From: Larix sibirica
Taxonomy: Eukaryota > Streptophyta > Pinopsida > Pinales > Pinaceae
Direction: 5' to 3'
DNA: 11,414 bases
NCBI GenBank assembly: GCA_004151065.3
Contig: NWUY0303900935.1
Coordinates: 1 to 11,414, forward strand
Below the pieces are notes generated by a model that was not told where the DNA came from, ran no database searches, and worked only from the letters and a program-made list of their open reading frames with translations. The position numbers and the translations under genes are program-made. This document shows positions 8,671 to 11,414 of this stretch, piece by piece. Each line of letters opens with the position of its first letter. Positions within the stretch are counted from its first letter, which is position 1.

Positions 8671-8910
8671 CACCCTCTTACATTGTTTTTTCATAGTTTT
8701 TTTAGGGTTTTCAAAGTCCATGTTTTCTTGCCTCCTATCATCTTTTTCCATGGCTAAATAAACAATTTAGGGGACTACTTTTCCATTGACAGCCCTCTTA
8801 CCTTGATTTTTGTTAGATTTTTTTAGGGTTTTCAAAGGCCATCTTTTATTGCCTCTTATCATCATTTTCCATGGTTAAAAAAACAATTTAGATGATCATT
8901 TTTCCTGGCT
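8671..8910. repeat. 120-bp imperfect tandem duplication in hAT leader
   Basis: Two copies run 8671-8790 and 8791-8910. They share CCCTCTTAC, TTTTAGGGTTTTCAAAG, TTGCCTC, TATCAT, TTTTCCATGG, AACAATTTAG and ACTTTTCC/ATTTTTCC at matching spacing, with substitutions and a one-base shift. The repeat lies between the subterminal palindromes and the transposase start, so it is a feature of the leader of this element or of the family. Confidence 0.85.
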
Positions 8911-10675
8911 GTTTTTTTATAGTACTATTTGATGTTAGTTTTTTTCTATTTTTTGGCCCCAGGGTTCGAGTTGGAGGTTTAATATTGCATTGTCAAAATG
9001 CCAAAGGTTTTGGATCCGATGTGGCAATATGGTGAGCACAAGGATGGGACAAACGATTAATGGTTGTCTTGTAAACTCTGTGGCCAACCTATGACGAGGG
9101 ATTAGCTGGTTGAAATACCACTTGGCTAAAATCCCAGGGCATGATGTTCTGATTTGCAATGAATCAACCCCAGAGATTATGTGAATGTCCCATGATGCTA
9201 TTTATGAGAAGGACAAAAAGGAGGAGGCAGCTGTTGTCGGTGAAATGACTAGATCCTCAAGAACCACCAGCAGATATGGGATTGGGACACATGGCAGTGA
9301 GAGGGATTCCATGAGTTCACCTTCCACAAGGGCCTCACTGTTTTTTGTTCCAAGAACCGGAGATGGGGCTCAACCTTCCATCCGGTCAATGGTTAAAAGA
9401 AAGGAGAAGCAAGAAGCAAATACACTTATGGGTAGGATGTTTTTTTGGAGCGATTGATCTTTGAGCGTCACAAAGACCAATCCATTTTTCCAGCCAATGT
9501 GTGATGCTATTGTTGTTGTTGGCCTAGGTTACAAGGTCCCTACCTATGAGGAGTTGTGGGGGACGATTTTACAAGCAAAAAAGAGTGACATCAACACTAG
9601 TTGGAAGAGCTAAAGAAGTCATGGGAGTCCATTGGATGCACAGTGATGTTTGATGGTTGGACATATGGGAAGGTTAGGACCTTTCTAAATTTCTTGGCAC
9701 ATTGTCCTCTGGGTACCATGTTTATTAAATCCATTGATGCATCAACACATGTTAAAGATGCAACATTATCATGTGAATTGTGGGATGCAATTGTGAGAGA
9801 GATTGGTTTGGAACATGTCCAATTCATAATAGATAATGCAACTAATTATGTGGTTGCTGATAGGATGCTAATGGAGAGGCATCCCACATTGTTTTGGACT
9901 CCATGTGTTGCTCATTGCCTCGATTTGATGCTTGAGGATATGGGAAAAATATCTTTCATCAAGGAAGTTGTTAATTAGGTTAGGACCATCACAAAATTCA
10001 TATATAACCATGCATTTGTTCTTAGCCTCGTGAAGAGATTCACAAGAAACAAGGAGTTGTTGCGTCACACAATCACACATTTTGCTAGCAACTTCATCTT
10101 TTTTTAGTCTATGTTCCAATGTAAGTTTGAGTTGAAGTAAATGTTTGTTTGTGATAAATGGCATGGCTACACATTCAACATAAGGCAAGATGGGACAACC
10201 ATTTCTAAACTAGTGTACACCGATTCCTTTTGGGAAGGAATGCTAGAAATGTGCATAATTAGCAAACCTTTAGTAAAGGTTCTTCGCTGAGTTGATGGGG
10301 AAAAACCCACAATGGGCTACTTGTATGAGGCCATGGATAGGGCCAAAGAGACCATCCGATCTTAGTACATGGGCAAGGGTATCCCCAAACATAATAGATA
10401 CATGATGATCTGGGATTTGATTGATAGTTGATGGACCAAGATGCACCATCAACTCATTCATGCAACAACACTTTTCCTCAACCCTGCTTATGCTTACTCA
10501 TACAACTTTGATTTTGATGGCGAGGTGATGGAAGGGCTCTTGACATGTGTCCAAAGGATGGTACTTGATGCTGATACTTGTAGAACAATTAGTCGTGAGA
10601 TGGAGATGTATCGAAAGGCTAGTGGACTATTTGGCTTTGCCGATGCAATTGTTGAAAGGAGTATTTTGATGCCAT

Positions 10676-10780
10676 GTAAGCCGCTATAATTTAAAATTTT
10701 AATTGTGTTTTATTTGAAAGTTGAATTATGTTTTGATGAAATGTAGTTTAAATCTTTTCTTATTTGTTATATATCTCTAG
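10676..10780 (+). other. Candidate intron within the hAT transposase relic, 105 nt
   Basis: Similarity to hAT transposases stops after ERSILMP (codons ending 10674) and resumes at 10781 with a W-stop-NYG...PNL segment. The gap starts GTAAGC, a good donor, and ends TATATCTCTAG, a T-rich acceptor. It is AT-rich with no coding character. Joining exactly there does not quite restore frame, which decay could explain. An alternative is a small insertion. Confidence 0.45.
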
Positions 10781-11093
10781 TGGTGAAATTATGGTGTACG
10801 AGCACCAAATTTATGGAATTTTGCCATAAGAGTCGAGACTTCTTAAATTTATTTATGGCCCTCTTCCAAGTAGGAGTTCGCACATCTCAATGATTTGGTA
10901 TATGTCCACTACAATATTGGATTGTGGATGAGACAATTGGAGAAGGTATGTTATGTGGAAGCCATTTCCTTGGACAATATAAAATATTGTTTGAATGGAG
11001 GGTGGAGTTTGAGGCCCCTATTATGGAGGAGGCACTTGCATGGTTGGAGGAGTAGCAATAGGCATAGGAGGAAGGGAGGAGTAGCTAGAGTCA

Positions 11094-11279
11094 GGTGCAG
11101 AAGACATTGACATCATCGAGGGTGATGTGTCAGTATCTGCACCAATACCGCCTTCTACACAGGCTGATACATCTACACCCTCTAGTTGGCATCAGATAGA
11201 TGATGTAGGGACTTCTTTTGGAAAACAAGCCACGAATTTTCTTGTAAAATGGAGAGAGGTCAGTGATTCTCCAAGATAG
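11094..11279 (+). pseudogene. C-terminal acidic tail of hAT transposase (third frame)
   Basis: A 61-codon open stretch reads GAEDIDIIEGDVSVSAPIPP, then a Ser/Thr/Pro-rich region, and ends with WREVSDSPR before TAG. It follows on from PIMEEALAWLEE (about 11014-11052) after stops and a frame change. Low-complexity acidic tails after the dimerisation domain are common in this plant hAT group, so it belongs with the relic above and is not a separate gene. Confidence 0.6.
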
Positions 11280-11414
11280 GATGATAGCTAGTTGTTAGAT
11301 TTGTCATTGTAGATGACTCATGATGATGAGATACATTTATATATTTGATGTCATTTTGTATTGGTTATATTTTGTATTGGTTATCTACTTTTGAGTCCTT
11401 GATTGGACAACTAT
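11280..11414. other. 3' non-coding part of the hAT element
   Basis: AT-rich sequence follows the last transposase codons. It contains a short repeat (TTTTGTATTGGTTAT occurs twice at about 11352-11382). No terminal inverted repeat complementary to the left end appears before the window ends. Confidence 0.5.

Larger units (their letters stand above)
8998..11279 (+). pseudogene. hAT transposase relic (BED finger, RNase H-like domain, dimerisation region)
   Basis: The relic reads MPKVLDPMWQYGEHKDGTND from ATG 8998, then the BED finger: CKLC at 9070-9081 and, after a frameshift near 9091-9101, ISWLKYHLAKIPGHDV with a later Cys. A linker and FFQPMCDAI segment follow to about 9613. From 9601 in another frame comes the catalytic region: the first aspartate in VMFDGWTYGK (9652-9654), the second in FIIDNATNYV (9832-9834), then FWTPCVAHCLDLMLED. 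YLYEAMDRAKETIR, FLNPAYAY and ERSILMP follow up to 10686. The C-terminal part continues with PNLWNFAIRV, LNDLVYVHYN and an acidic tail. At least nine internal stops (9058, 9182, 9455, 9976, 10105, 10138, 10288, 10363, 10429) and four or five frame changes make it inactive. The conserved C-E-R-x-W-S tract of the dimerisation domain is not seen. It may still supply ends or small RNAs for relatives. Confidence 0.92.
8264..11414 (+). mobile_element. hAT-superfamily DNA transposon, decayed, 3' end outside window
   Basis: The element carries a BED zinc finger plus hAT transposase relic in + orientation (8998-11279). Its left end is placed at CAGTGTTGAAAATTTGG because plant hAT termini typically begin CAGNG and subterminal palindromes follow directly (8280-8389). 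No matching terminal inverted repeat or second GTCTTTAA was seen before 11414, so the right end must lie further on, or is lost. At least 3.15 kb of it is present. It lies in the same orientation as the LeuRS gene in the presumed intron. The superfamily is secure; the exact left boundary is moderately supported. Confidence 0.8.

Noticed and set aside
9597-10461. Minus-strand open frames opposite the hAT transposase
   Set aside because: They mirror the coding strand, which has clear transposase motifs. The minus-strand proteins match nothing I know.
1-11414. CRISPR arrays, operons, phage or other prokaryotic systems
   Set aside because: There are no regularly spaced repeats or prokaryotic gene layout, and the spliced exons and plant elements show nuclear plant DNA. 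I found no evidence of an undescribed system.

Overview
The window looks like nuclear DNA from a seed plant. Short coding exons with plant-type splice sites sit in AT-rich non-coding DNA loaded with decayed transposable elements. The single recognisable host gene is the bacterial-type (organellar) leucyl-tRNA synthetase, on the + strand. Introns of at least 3.4 kb (upstream) and 5 kb (downstream) around its exons, both carrying element remnants, suggest a large, repeat-rich genome such as a gymnosperm. That placement is inference; no species is claimed.

Layout. 1-3374 is non-coding, inferred to be the intron before the first visible exon. It holds a 29-bp tandem pair, a TATA-containing block (about 690-1620) and a second block (about 1640-2240) with two minus-strand TATA-like boxes. 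The last two resemble LTR fragments but I cannot prove it. 3375-6393 carries seven exons (3375-3494, 3698-3802, 4735-4958, 5088-5154, 5256-5410, 5837-6101, 6199-6393) encoding 377 uninterrupted codons. They cover the part of the catalytic domain after the HIGH region and the whole CP1 editing region, then the return to the catalytic domain. The HIGH exon(s), transit peptide, KMSKS exon and C-terminus lie outside the window. One intron (3803-4734) appears to be GC-AG.

6394-11414 is inferred to be the next intron. It contains a decayed Ty3/gypsy reverse-transcriptase fragment on the minus strand (6908-7507) and a decayed hAT transposon on the plus strand. The hAT starts at a likely terminal end at 8264, has palindrome-rich subterminal DNA and a 120-bp tandem duplication, and carries a BED-finger/RNase H-like transposase relic (8998-11279). 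Its 3' end is not in the window.

Nothing here amounts to a new biological system. The points most worth checking are the GC-AG intron, the stop codons in the hAT relic that fit C-to-T decay, and the hAT terminal architecture.
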